Below, piece by piece: positions 47,535-59,522 of a stretch of 64,000 nt of DNA; position 1 is the stretch's first letter; each line of letters begins with the position of its first letter. Made by a program: the position numbers and the translations under genes. Below the pieces are notes generated by a model that saw only the letters and a list, made by a program, of their open reading frames with translations, had not been told where the DNA came from and searched no databases. The stretch lies in contig JAULBX010000781.1 of assembly GCA_032358255.1 (NCBI GenBank), positions 1 to 64,000 of the forward strand, read 5' to 3'. Source of the stretch: Heterotrichella gracilis (Eukaryota; Sar; Xanthophyceae; Tribonematales; Xanthonemataceae).

Positions 47535-48474
47535 AGTTTGGGTTGTTGGGAGGAAGGGGGTTGTATTACACATGTTGCCACTGGCACGGTGGGAGTCTGG
47601 TTCCAGGGAACAATTCCCATACTAAATTGCTTCAATGAAACAGCTACTGAGTATATTGTATGTACGCACTGTGAGCCTGAGCGGCTTATTGGAGCCACAA
47701 CGAGCTGTATAGCTGCTACTGTAGTCGTTTGCAATATTGCCCATCTGATGATTCATGGTGACAGTAAAAAATGTTGGATATACTTATGGGATGATGGATG
47801 ATGGCAATTTTACAAAATTTACACTAAATATGTACTACTAGTTCCTCCTCGGGAGTTCTGGCAGGGCCTGGCGCTGGAGGACCTGCGTGTCACGTTTGTC
47901 AGCTTTTTTTTTTGTAAATAAAGGTGTAACAGACTGTGTGCCATTATGATAGTGTGATGGGTGATGAGTCTGTATACGAGTTCTACTAGAGGTTTTACAG
48001 CCTCTTCATGCTGCAGCAATCTGCTTGCCATTGACTGTATGTCACACTATCCACTGATAGTCAGCAGTATGCTGAGTCCGCTGATTCAAAACTGCAGAAT
48101 TACAGATTATAGCTCGTTTTAACGGCATCAATGATACCGTGTACAGCCTATTAGCTAATAGTACTGCCTGGCAATGGCCCATGCAAATACTATGATTCTG
48201 TAAATAGAAATTATGATCAGCAAGAAGACTGTGACAGTCCCAAATGGGTGGCAAATGCAAATTGAGATTGGCTGAGCTACAGCTATCAGTATACAATCAC
48301 AGTCACTGGGATGCCATGGTTATAGAGCACCTGCAGGATGGTAATGCCGTAGCAACATATATGACATTTGCAAACCATATTAAAATTTGCTGCAGTTGTA
48401 ACATGTACTGCAAGCCATTTCCAAAAAGTCAAGCCTTGTGACATATAACAGCAATATGCAAAACGTATCCATGA
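47535..48474. other. Convergent intergenic region
   Basis: 940 bp between the 3' ends of the ELIP-like gene and the PRT1-like gene. AT-rich; includes TGTAAATAAAGGTGTAA near 47911, a likely 3'-end signal for the upstream gene. No gene is seen. Confidence 0.4.
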
Positions 48475-51400
48475 CTACAGCCCTCTACCCTCAGTGCTTG
48501 GGGCCTCTGATTCACGCGCCACTGCACGCACTTGCAAGTCCTCAAATGTAGTGGCCCCCTCCCCAAACACCACCTCCACCTGCTGCACATGATCCTCCTC
48601 CACCCGCCCTGCTGCGCCCCCATGGCCAACAGCCATCGCAGCATAGTGGGCCTCAACCTCAGCTTGGAAGGCTTCCTGCAGGGTGTTCATGACGCGCAGG
48701 GCGCGGCCAAGGCTGCCAGTCTCGTGCACAGAAGGGTTGAACGGGGCTGCTGCTGGGTTATTGCCAGCAACCGCGGGAGCAGATGCCGCATGAGGCTGAG
48801 GCAAAGGAGGAAGGGTTGGGTTCTCGGCATGGGTGGCTCCGCCTGGGACAGGGCTGATTCCTGAGGCCTGCGGGCCATCACCCCCAGGCTGTCCTGCAAT
48901 TGACATGTTGCTGTCGACCACTTGGCTGCTTGGGAGGGAGGCCAGTGCCTCAGGATGGACCTGTGGGCGCCAAGTTGGGCTGGATCTCGGTTCATGCTGG
49001 CTGTAATCTTCACTGCTGTCGGAGTCACTGACTGTATCGCTTGGCTCAGGACCTGCAACAACACCAAGCCCATCACACAAAAGTGGGCGGAATCAAGCAC
49101 CGTGGAGATGTGAGGGTAGGGTTTGGTGTAGGCAAGTGGAAGGAGAGGACGACATCTCAGGCGGCAGTCGTGTTACATGACCCCCCACCCCGACAGCCGC
49201 AATCCATCATGTGCACTTGGCTCACACGAACCTTGAAGCGCTACACATTTCAAACTTTGCATGAAGTGACAGCATTGGCACCAATACCACTGCGCACGTA
49301 CTTTTCTGGCAAAGTGAAGTCACTAGCATTCCCTGTACAAGGCTGTAGGTAACCATCGATTGTCACAGTATTGAACCCATTGTGCAGCTATTCACACATG
49401 CCAGCATACCTGGGAAGAACGGGTACAGATGCAGGAACTGGGAGGGCACTAAAATGTTCAAAGCTGTTACCTGATGGTGGCTCATCCAGCGGCGGCCAGC
49501 GCCCCGTCTCCCGCTCCATATGCGCAGCCCACTGCAGCTGGCGGAAGTACAGGGCAGGGATCGGCGACTCGCTGAGCGACATCAGGTCCTGGTGCAGCTC
49601 CTCGCCACGCGTCTCATGCCCCTGCAGCAGCCCCTCCATCCAAGAGGTCCACCCATTGCCCTGCACGCTGTGCAGCACCCTGCGCATCCACATCGCCATG
49701 TTGTCCCGCGCTGCCGCACTCAGCTGCACTGTCACAGCCGCGCTGCCTGGCGAGCGGACTGTCACCAGGCCCTCAGAGGTGCTGGCTTCTGTACTGGCCT
49801 CCAGTGTACTGGGCTCTGCCACGTGGCTGCCATCATTGGAGAGCCGCACCTCTGCTGCCGAACTGCCTGGGGAGTGCACTGCCACCAAGGCCTCTAACGC
49901 ACTGGCTTCCAGTGCACCGGGTGCTGCAGCATGGCTGTGTGAGCTGCCTTCTGGTGTACCAGGCTCTGGCTCCTGGTGGCCATCATCGGAGTCCGAGTCT
50001 GAAGCCTGGCCGGGCCAGCGGCCACCGACAGCGCGCTCTGCCTCCTCCCGCCGCGCCTGCTGATTATGATACCTGCAGAACATGCGCAAAATGGTAAGTG
50101 AATAACGACCAGCTCCTGCGATTATGACCTGGCATTTGTGGCGGGCATTGCTCAACCGTTTAGCACAGAGCCTGGTAAGCAGCATCGACGCGGCCATGCA
50201 CATCATGCACGTGCATGCGCTGTGGCCGCAAGGGTAGCATTTCAACCAACATGCGCACCGACCAGCTAGGCACAAAGCCCACGGGACACGCATTAGCATT
50301 GCCCATTCTCCGCACAAATTTGTTCCTTAATGTTGTTGTTGTTAATATTATTATACTTGTATTATTATTAAGTTTGATATTGATATTTTATATTTAAACA
50401 TTTAACAGTGAGGAAAATGCATTCCAGCAGTACATTTAGAATAAATAAAAGTTCTAAATGTGCTGCTGGAACGCATGCCTCTCACTGTCAAAGTACTCAA
50501 AGCATTGCCTTTAACCACATTGCCTGTACCCACCACCAATTCCAGCGGTCACTGCCACGGATCCTTTGCTCCACATCGCTCCAGTCCAGCGGGTCTGAGA
50601 GGCCATGGTCCCGCGCGTACGCCTGCATAACCCAGTAGATCATCTGTGCGTGCGCATGCAGATCGAGGTCGATGCCGTCCCCTTCAATGTCATCCCCGCT
50701 GCTGTCCCCGGCAGCCAGCTGGTGCACGAGCGCTCTGAGGCCAATGATCGACTCATAATCTTCATCAGCTTCGCCCCTCCCCAGTGCATGCGCAAGGACC
50801 GCTTCATTTAGCTCGCCAGGCGTGGTGCTTGCAGAAGCTGTGGCTGTGGCTGTGGGTGCGGGCGCTGGCTGCTGCTGTGGGGCGGGCTGGTTGTCATCCG
50901 TTTGGAACTGCATGAGGGCGCGGATGGTGCTTATCGACAGGTCTGGGTTGAGCAGCTGCAGGAGGTGCATGGCGTCCAAGCGGGGCGTCACCAGCTCCAT
51001 GTGGTGGTCTGCAGCAGCACAGAAATGCAGTCATCAAAACACATGACACTGGCGCGGATCACCTGGTAAGTTGTACATGCAATGCATCCAGTGCAGCTGC
51101 AGTTGTCACATGGAGCTGGTGACGCAGCGTCCACCATGCCGAGGCTGTGCAAGTGGTGATGAGACTTCACACAGGTGTGCATGACACCGAGCTATCACAA
51201 TTTACTTTTATTGCTTTTTGCCAGCTGGCTGCTACGCCATACAGTGTTGCCACAGCTGCTGCCACCCCTTAATTATTTGTTTTGCATTTGATTTTATTTC
51301 CCGTCTTTGTTCTTTGCGCACCTGCTGTGTGCTGCTGGTTGAACCTGCCAGTGATATGGTATTCACGGTCCATGCAGTCCCCACACAGATCAAAGCCAAT

Positions 51401-53361
51401 CTCGTCTGGGCAGTCATTGCAGCGGTAGCGTCGGCCCCGGATGGGGTACGCGCCGCAGCCGTCGCACCCAACCCCGTGATGTGTGAACTCGTTACGCACA
51501 AAGGCAACCAATCGGGAGCGGCTGAACCCCTCGTCAGCTGGATTGGCGGGCCCTGAAGGTGGCATGAACATGGTGAGCAGAACAATACATGAGGTTGATA
51601 ATAAAAACCAGGACATATAAAAAAATGCATGTGTTGATGATAGTGAAAAAGCAAGCCACTATAAATATAATAAAGAATATTCATATTCATATTAATGTAT
51701 CCCAGGGTTATACCTATCAGGAATTGCGTCAGACATGCTGTTGCTGTGCACAGGTGGTACCATCACAACGGCCGCACCAAGCCTTGACTGCAAGATTGCT
51801 ACATGTCTAGCTGCCTTGCAATGTCCAGCATGGTCGCCTTGCAAGTCTGCTATTGTCACGCGTGATGCAAGCGCTTACCTGCAGCGTGATGTTGCTGGGC
51901 CCTTGTGACATCGCCAGCCTCATGAACTGCGGCGCCATCCTCTCGGGGATCCGCTGCTGCTGCTGCATTCCCGGCCACATCACCTTCCACATGTGCCTGA
52001 TCAGCCAACTGGGATTCCTGAGGCAGAGCACTACAGTCAGCCTCACTGCTAATGTGCAAGGCATCAGTCACATGCATCGCTGTTGCACAAGCTACATCGC
52101 TTAGGTCGACCCATTCGTACGGTCGACCCATTCGTACCAAATCTGGAAAAGAACAAGCGCTGCGGAGAATACCCATTACTATTCTAGCCTGAAGTATCCC
52201 CACCTCAGCTTCTGCCGCCACTGCCGCCGTCACTGCCGCAGCCTCGCCCAGGCGCTCCTTGTATTCCTCGGGGAACAGCATCCTGATCAAGTCCTCTAGC
52301 AGGCGGCACACGCGCAGGTTGGGTACCAGGGCACACCTGCGGGATTTAGGGTTTAGGGTTTAGGCTAGGTTGCGCAGGTGGGCACCAGGGCACACTGTCA
52401 GGTGTGGGCAGGCTGTGCCTTTAGGCCACTATGGTTCTGCAGCGCCAAATTGGTTGTGCTGGTCTGCGTGCATCAGTGAAATAGATGTAAACACAGCAAT
52501 GGGCAGGGGCAGGGGCGGGCAGTGCCTATGGGAGGGTGCACAGGGCTACCTACAACCTGTAAGTTCTTGCTGCCAGCACATACCTGCACTTTGGACACCC
52601 GCGACCTGCAGCGCCCTCCTTTGGCAAGCAGGTTGCGTGGCATACCACATGGCCACAGTTGAGCACCACGGGCTGGCACAGCAACTTCCGGCAGCTGGGG
52701 TTGGAGCAGGGGAAGTCGTCCACAGTCCACTGGCGTGCGGTGATTTTGCCATCCAGGATTGCCTGATCGGGCAGCTGTGGTATCTGTTCCGACGCGCAGT
52801 GCGCTGCCTGCGTCTCATACTCTGCGGAGCAAGAGTAGGGGTGGGTTGATATCTGTATGCAACTACCACTACTGTTGCATGGCACTACGAGGGGTGAAGC
52901 CACGGCGTTGAAAGTGTGCAATACCTTGGATGTCCTGTGCCCTTTCCTGGTACTCCTTGGGGAGAGTGTGCGCCAGGTACAGGTGCAGCATCTCACAGAT
53001 CTGCACGAAAAGCCCCATGGTCAGACTTTGTTGACCAATATTGCATGCATGGTGTGGTTCAGACAAAAAAAAGAGCCAACACTGGAATTCTTTAGGCACT
53101 TATCATGATCACTTAAACTTGGTATGGGCAAGGTGCCTTTGCTCCAGTGGGGGTGGTGCATACACTTACTCTTGGGAAGTGGCCATACTCAAATCGGCAC
53201 AGCGGGCAGTTGCTGACTGTGGTCGAGTCCATAGCCCTGTGCAGGCACCAGAAGCAGAACGTGTGCCCGCACGAGTTGACACACGGTTTGAACAGCAGGT
53301 CCTTGCATATCGGGCACTCCCAGTCTCTGTCATAACCGTCTATGCATGCACTTGACTCCAT
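48475..53361 (-). CDS. PRT1-like E3 ubiquitin ligase (two RING fingers and a ZZ finger) with long C-terminal extension
   Basis: About eight exons on the minus strand encode some 950 residues. RING 1 (from residue 11): CPICKDLLF, CGHTFCFWC, CPLC. After a helical ICEMLHLYLAHTLPKEYQER segment, RING 2: CSNPSCRKLL, NCGHVVCHATC, CPKC. A repeat of the helical segment follows (VCRLLEDLIRMLFPEEYKER). The ZZ finger has GCDGCGAYPIRGRRYRC, CPDEIGFDLCGDC and GRFNQQHT, continuing directly to DHHMELV. This RING-RING-ZZ order is that of Arabidopsis PRT1, the N-degron E3 for aromatic N-termini (about 410 residues). The remaining 500 residues (exons near 51007-50535, 50072-49471 and 49052-48475) are acidic and Ser/Ala/Pro-rich, with predicted helices but no domain I know. 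Exons join in phase, so one gene is most likely. The start at 53361 is the first ATG before RING 1. Confidence 0.82.
50406..50487. repeat. Short inverted repeat (stem-loop) in intron
   Basis: Two 36-bp arms (50406-50441 and 50452-50487) pair with four or so mismatches around a 10-base AT loop. They begin CAGTGAGG and share GCATTCCAGCAG-like cores. It lies in an intron of the PRT1-like gene and is microRNA-precursor sized. Confidence 0.85.
52344..52364 (+). repeat. Interstitial telomere-like repeat (TTTAGGG)n in intron
   Basis: Three tandem TTTAGGG units are readable, just upstream (in transcript order) of the acceptor of the third RING-region exon of the PRT1-like gene. Confidence 0.85.
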
Positions 53362-54785
53362 GAGGAAAGGTGGTCTGCCCAGCCTCGCAGACGTCAATAG
53401 CCTAGAATGACCGATTGTTACAATGCGACGAGGGGCCGGTCAACTGCTGCAAAAGCACAGGCGCATGGGAGTGCTGGCACTGGTTTGTGGTGGGAACGCA
53501 ATGCCACAGGATTTAGAGGTCGGACCAACACAGGTCAAGGTGAGATTGGTAAAGTAGTAGCATACAAGTATATGCTAAAACGTCAGTTGGCAGTTTTGTG
53601 CCAGTTGTGCAGCAAGCTGTGCCAATAAGTACGTGAAGTTTGGTGGCGATGCGTTGGACAAAAAGAGGGTACGTTGGTTTCAGAGTTCTTGTTGCCACCA
53701 ACAACCCCAAACCCTAACATGTTGCAACAGCGCAGCGAAAAGCGTGGTAAAGTGGCACATCAAATGTATAGCCCTGATTCACCTCAATGAAGGACTTCAT
53801 ACCTCTGTAGGGAGAAGGCTGTAGCAGACATTGTATCGGCATGGCATGGCGTTGCCCAAACCCCAACGCGTGGGGATGACCAAGTGACAGGGCAACACTA
53901 GGCAACTTACCACTCCCCCCCCCTGCAGGAGGGAAGGTAGAGGAGGTGACTACCTATGGTAGCAGGGTAGAGTAGGCTGTATTATGTTCACGGCTACCCC
54001 ACGCCAGTTGATATGACATGCGATAGGAGGGACATGGGCTAGGGGCCTTGGGTAGGCGTTGATGTGTCTGGGTGGGAATTTTGTGTCTAAGGTCTAACCA
54101 CTGCGACTGGTTTACCTGTTGACGATGTTGCCCTATCCAGCCAGAGGGTAGCAAATGCAAAGTCTTTGTATTCCTTCTTGTCGTTTGCATGTCTTGTACT
54201 GCGTCTTCCACAAGTAAAGCCCAGGACATAGCAGGGTTCTCCAGGCATGCACACCAGTATTGCAACTTCCATACTCTTGGGGGTGAGCCACCACCACCGG
54301 TCCACAGCAAGCCCTTGCACAAGAGGCCACGTGCACGTTTGGTGCCTCAGCCAGTCCGACTCACTCACGTTGGTGGAACACCCCACTAGCAGGGTACTAA
54401 GTGACAAGGCCAAAGGCAGACACTTTTGTTCAAAGTTCAAAGTACGTAGTACAAGTGTGTTACAAGAAAACAAAACAATTGCACATTCGCTCTGGTACAG
54501 AAGTATACTGAAGCGGCCAACTGGTGAGCGGGATGTTAGTACGGGAAAGAGGTGTGATTGCCAACAGAGTTGTAGATGGCGTGCTGAGAATAGAATTGCA
54601 GTATTCTCAGAATAATGCAACATGGACCTGACGGTCCGCCAAGGCGGCGTTCTATGGGATGCATAGTGGTTGGTGAGCTGCTAGGGTGCAACTGCCAGGG
54701 TGCGACTGCGGGACCCAGCAGATCCCCAAGTGCTGCGCCAGCAACATGCGCTGCTCTGGTGACGGCCTGCTCTGCTTTGCCCTTG
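53362..54785. other. Intergenic region
   Basis: 1.4 kb upstream of the PRT1-like gene and downstream of NDUFS6. Open frames are short and antisense to each other. No gene or named element can be supported. Confidence 0.4.
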
Positions 54786-55520
54786 CTAATGCCCCCCATG
54801 TTGCCAGTCGTCTGAGTAGAACTTGTTGCCTGTGTACTTGCACACAGCGGGCTTCTCCCTCGAGGTGCCCTTGAGGTTGATGTACTCCACTGGGGGCCCT
54901 AGCGCAGGGTCTTCAGCTGGATGCACACAACATGGACACCGTCAGGTGTGATACAAGCTAGTGCACTAGTTGCACATGAGCGGGTGAGGTGATACAGGAA
55001 TGCATTCTGCTCAAGGTGCTCAAGGAGGTGCAACTTGCGCCAATAGACAACTGCTGTGTCAACAAACTTACTTCCACGAGAAGCTACGACGGTTCCGTGC
55101 ACTTTGATGGGCTCTGTGGTCTGGATGTACTCCATGGGTGTTTTGTCTTGGCCCTGCAGGAAGGGGAGGACACTCTATATGCATGCATATGGGATGGCAT
55201 GACAGATTTGTCCATACGTCCAATGGGGTGGTGACAAGGACATACAATCTACAGGAAATGGGTAGGGCGCTCCGTACCTGTAGCCATTTGGGAGTGTGTG
55301 CCGTTATCCCGTCTCCTGTGCCCAGCCCGCTCCACGACTTCAAGTCACCGACAAAGGCTGCACCGGGCTGGCTGATGGTCGGCAGGGTTTCAGGGTGCTC
55401 GATGAGGTCCTTGCCACTCCCCCCGATTTTGGCAACCTCTCCAAACACTACTTTGGAGGTGTACAAGCTGCGAGCGAAGGAGGGTGCCGTGCGAAGCGTG
55501 TTCAGCCTGCTCAGCGCCAT
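54786..55520 (-). CDS. Complex I 13-kDa subunit NDUFS6, atypical zinc site
   Basis: Three exons (55520-55278, 55153-55072, 54916-54786) sum to 456 nt, 151 residues. The leader MALSRLNTLRTAPSFARSLY is a typical mitochondrial presequence; an ATG two codons earlier (55526) is also possible. The body contains HTPKWLQGQDKTPMEYI, EPIKVHGTVVASRG, EDPALGPPVEYINL and CKYTGNKFYSDDWQHGGH, which follow the family from plants (PMELI, PPIKVEGRIVACEG, PALGHPIEFICL, CKYCGLRY...HH). The subunit sits at the base of the complex I matrix arm. Of the four zinc ligands in family members, only the first Cys of CxxC remains: VAC is VAS, LGHP is LGPP, and CKYC is CKYT. Confidence 0.87.
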
Positions 55521-56031
55521 GGTCATCCTCCGATGCCACAGGCTTCTGACGGGCCTGACTGGCTCAGCTGTATACAGCCACACACAGCCACGCACAGGCG
55601 AGACCGAAGACAACCTGTGTTGTCTGAGAAACAGGCTTCTTGTATGCAGTGGTGAAGTGTGTCGCCCAGGGACAACCGCTGGATATTGTGATCCCCGTGT
55701 GTTTGTAATGATCCCCATGTCATGGGCCATGCCTTGTGTAAGTTCCAGCCGAACACACAAGCGGCGTGCTCAAGGAGTTTGCCAGCAGAAAATCATGGCT
55801 ATTGCTTCGTACGCAACTAGACTATATTGGTGGTGTGCCAGCCTGTGGACCCGGTCGTACACCTTGCCCATTGCCTGTCGTACACATGTAGGTCACCCAC
55901 CCACCCTGACAAGGTTGCGCTGGCTGACTTGGGTTCTTGTCAAGGCAGTGGATTAGATGTAAAATAATTATTTCAGACGTTCAAGTACACTCTTAGCCTC
56001 TCCCAAACCTCGTGCCACCCAGATTGCTTAG
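55521..56031. other. Divergent intergenic region
   Basis: 510 bp between the NDUFS6 start and the start of the DPF-motif membrane protein. It should hold both promoters. Nothing more specific can be supported. Confidence 0.35.
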
Positions 56032-59000
56032 ATGGGTTCTCCGCATGCTGATGACATTCTCTCCACTATGGTGTCAGACGGCGAGTTCTACGAGGTTGTA
56101 CTGCACGGGGACGAACACCAACCCATATCTTGGTTTAGTGCCCAGTCGAGTGCTCACAGCTTGAAACCTCGATATCACGAAGGGGAAAAAGGTCGCGGTA
56201 AGTGGGTCTGGGCCATTCCGGGCATGCCGGGCCGTGTGTACGCCATGGCAGCTGCTTGCTGCGCAACTGCTTGAGGACGGATCAGGCTGTGACCAAGAGA
56301 CACGTATTAAATCCTATAATGTTGTCTTAGACAGCAGCCCATCACTCTCGCAGGTCCACATGGCGTGAACATGACCGGGAAGTTCTCGCCCAGCCTAAGC
56401 TTGCACCATGCTGAGTTGTGAAACAGGGAATGCATGCAGTTAGTAGCCAGTAGGATGTATGCGAATTATGCTGTAGTCGGACTGAGTGATGTTGAGTCAC
56501 GTTATTTGGCCTCAAAGCACTACAGAGCTTCATAAGCAGAGCCGCATATATATACAATCAGGGTGGCCACCCATGGGGCCACTTGTACCAGCCCTGCAGA
56601 CCCTTTCAGCAGAATACGAGGTGGTAGCTAGATATTCTGGCTCAAAACGTACTACAAAGACTTGTCACCAGTACCATGCGCTTTGTCATCCCTTTATTCT
56701 TATGAACCTTGAGTCATGAGACCGCCCATGGCCACTTCCAGTACTGCTCCAGAGATCTGGAGACTTCACGCCCAGGAACAGTAACAAGGTGTGTGTAGCT
56801 AACACCAGAGTTACACTTTTCCTTGTCCTTGCTACAGATCCAGTTGCCAGCAACGCTGTGCCCCCCGTGACTGGGCGCACCCTTGACAGCCATGGCCACA
56901 CAGACCCTTTTGAGGACCCTTTTGGGAGTGAGGGTGAAGACCTGGATCCTTTCCAACCTGAACAGGATACACACTCTGTGTACACTGTGCATGAACAAAT
57001 CGACAAGCAGCTGCCAGGCGTCGCCTCCAAAGATGGCACTGGCTTCCCGCGGCACCAGCCGGCAGCAGTAACACAGGTACTGTATACACTACTTTTTTCG
57101 GGGGAGGTCTCATGTGAGGTTCACCATACGACTCATTGTCCTGGAGTAGCCTTGTACAGGAGTGATGGGGCATGTGCAGCCCTGCGGCATCACCATCACA
57201 ATACTGTCCTTTTTCAAGCACTGTGCTTCAGACACTGCATTTCCACACACATCATGGCGGCCCCTCCGTCATGTGGCACAGATCCAATGCACCCGGCATC
57301 CACTGCGCAAAGGCGCAAACTCAACACTTACTGCATCTTGCTGGTGTTGCAAAAGCAGGTGCCTGGCGCAACTCTGGTCGAAACACAGCTGCCCACCCAT
57401 GGTCAATCCTGGCGCGACCGGCTTAGCTGCAGCTACATGCGGCAGCTGGGGCCCTACACGCACGCGCTGGCATCCCGGGTGTACATGCTTGCCCTGGCGG
57501 CGTCTGCTGCTCTCCTGGCAAACCTGGCCCTGGTGACTGTCATGTGCGTGGGGATTATGTTTCATGTGAAGCACATGTGGGTCATCCTGTGTTGGCATGT
57601 CATTGTCGATCAAGAGGGCATGTACGCTCAGTAGTGCTGTGGGAATGCAAACAGGGGATAAGATTGGCAACACGCCAGGTGTATCACAGACTGCAAGCTT
57701 GTGGTACTTAATACATATGGGCTGGCCACATGGACTTCAATGTGCCTTTGAACTGGAGATTAAAAGCACCATTTTGCATCTAAATGATAACGTCAGTACT
57801 GCATGGTGAAAGGTTCATTGCAACAAGGGAAGTGCAATGAAACTTGCATGGTTCATTTGTGGATTGTGGAAGTGCATTTCCTTGCCCTGAGTGCAATGCA
57901 GCTCAGGCGCGCGATGCTTCTTTGACACGAAACCCTAATCCCTAGACATGAATGCTGTCCTTTCCATTGCAGCTGGGTTCAAGACGACCCGCGGCTGCAG
58001 CCTTGGCTGTTTGCCCTGTTGGCAGCAAGCATTGGAGTGCCATGTCTCCTGCTGATGTGGCACACAGTACTGCTCGCAGGTGCCCTGCAATACAAGGGCC
58101 CTGAGGCGTTGAAGTGGTATGCTTTTTCTCCTGTGTTGATTGTGCAAGCTCTTCCCAATTCGAAATGGATTGAAAATTATATTGCGTGTGCCTTCAAAGG
58201 TCATATGATGCTTCTCCTTGGCGTGCGTGTGGCCAACCCAGATTGTCATGAATGGATCACACCCTGAACCCTAAACGCGCTCTACCAATGATCAGATGAA
58301 GTGTTGATCATGTGCATGCGATTGAGAAGATTTGCATCAAAAGTTGAGCACCCTCTGCCTTGGCATGGCTCATGTGTGATATGGGTGCAGGTGGCAGGTG
58401 CTTGCAGCATGCATGATGGCACAGGCAGCCTGGTCGGCATACCTTGTAACTGGCTGGTACTCCGGGGGCGCGGCAGGCGTCCTCACCGCAGTGGATCAGC
58501 TGTGCCAAGCGGCAACCGCAGCCCAGCCCATGCACAGCAGGGTGTACGCAGGCTGCGCCATTGGCAATGCAGTGCTGTCGCTCCTGGTGGCGGTGGGTGC
58601 CTTCCACGTCGCAACCAGCATCGGTCCAATCATACGCGACATCCGGCGGCACCAGTCCATCCTCAGCTGCCTGGCGCCGCATGGCGCTCAGTCGGCCGCT
58701 ACACCCAAGATGGTCTGGAGGGCCGACGCAGGCGCCGGTGGTGGTACCATTGAGGGTGCAGCCACCAGGCAGGAGGGTGCAGCAGCTGCCTCGATGGGTG
58801 GTGGTGGGGTGGGAGGAGAGCTAGAGATGGGAGACCATCACTTTCAGCTGGCAGTCATAGCAGCGGATCGCGGCCACAGTGGAGCCGCACATGACAGCCC
58901 GCACCCCAAGACACCCACCTCGTGTGCCAGCAGCACAACGGCCCTCCTGCGCAACAACCTGCACCGATCCAGCTTCAGCTTTAGCAGCAGCAATGCAGCT

Positions 59001-59522
59001 CTCGGCTACAGCAATGTGCCAGGTGGCGGTGCTGGGCAAGGGAGGTACGGCGGGTCTCCTTTGCCCCCTGCAAGCTACGCGCCATCCTCACATGGGAGCC
59101 CCTCTCCTCTCGTCATCACCCATGGCATGTTCCCCACGGTGCGCTCTCCCTTTGAAGAAGATGCGCCAGATGGCAGCCCCATGCGCAGCCCCTTCCTGGA
59201 CATGCTGTATCCCAAATCCCCATCCCCAGCGCGGTCCCCAGCCGCGTACACGTCGCCCTTTGACACGGATGACGTCATCCGGCCAGAGTTCATGCTCCCT
59301 GCAAGCCCTGCAGTTCCTCCTGGGGTGCAGCGCCCACACGCCCAGAGTATGCGCCTCGGGAGTGGCGATCATCATGATGCGCACACAGTGGGGAGCATCA
59401 GTTCCGAGTCACCCAGCGACCCATTTGCGCATGATGTGGGCAGCGTTAGCTCTGCAGTGCTCAGCGACCCCTTTATGGACTCGGAGGATGAGGGGGATTC
59501 TGCAATGAATGGTGCAGTGTGA
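56032..59522 (+). CDS. Four-helix membrane protein with DPF motifs, unknown family
   Basis: Five exons (56032-56197, 56838-57076, 57359-57543, 57973-58116, 58391-59522) sum to 1866 nt, 621 residues. I do not recognise the family. The cytosol-like N-terminus has DPFEDPFGSEGEDLDPF. Four hydrophobic segments follow: VYMLALAASAALLANLALV, FALLAASIGVPCLLLMW, LAACMMAQAAWSAYLVTGW and GCAIGNAVLSLLVAVGAF. The last 330 residues are disordered, Ser/Pro/Gly-rich, with SPSPARSP-type phosphorylation candidates and further SDPFAHD and SDPFMDSEDEGD motifs. DPF is the motif by which endocytic proteins bind the AP-2 alpha appendage, so a role in clathrin traffic is a possible inference. All four introns fit in phase, which supports one gene. 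Confidence 0.72.

Noticed and set aside
52104-52137. Direct repeat of GTCGACCCATTCGTAC
   Set aside because: Only two copies, within a coding exon of the PRT1-like gene; no array or CRISPR structure.
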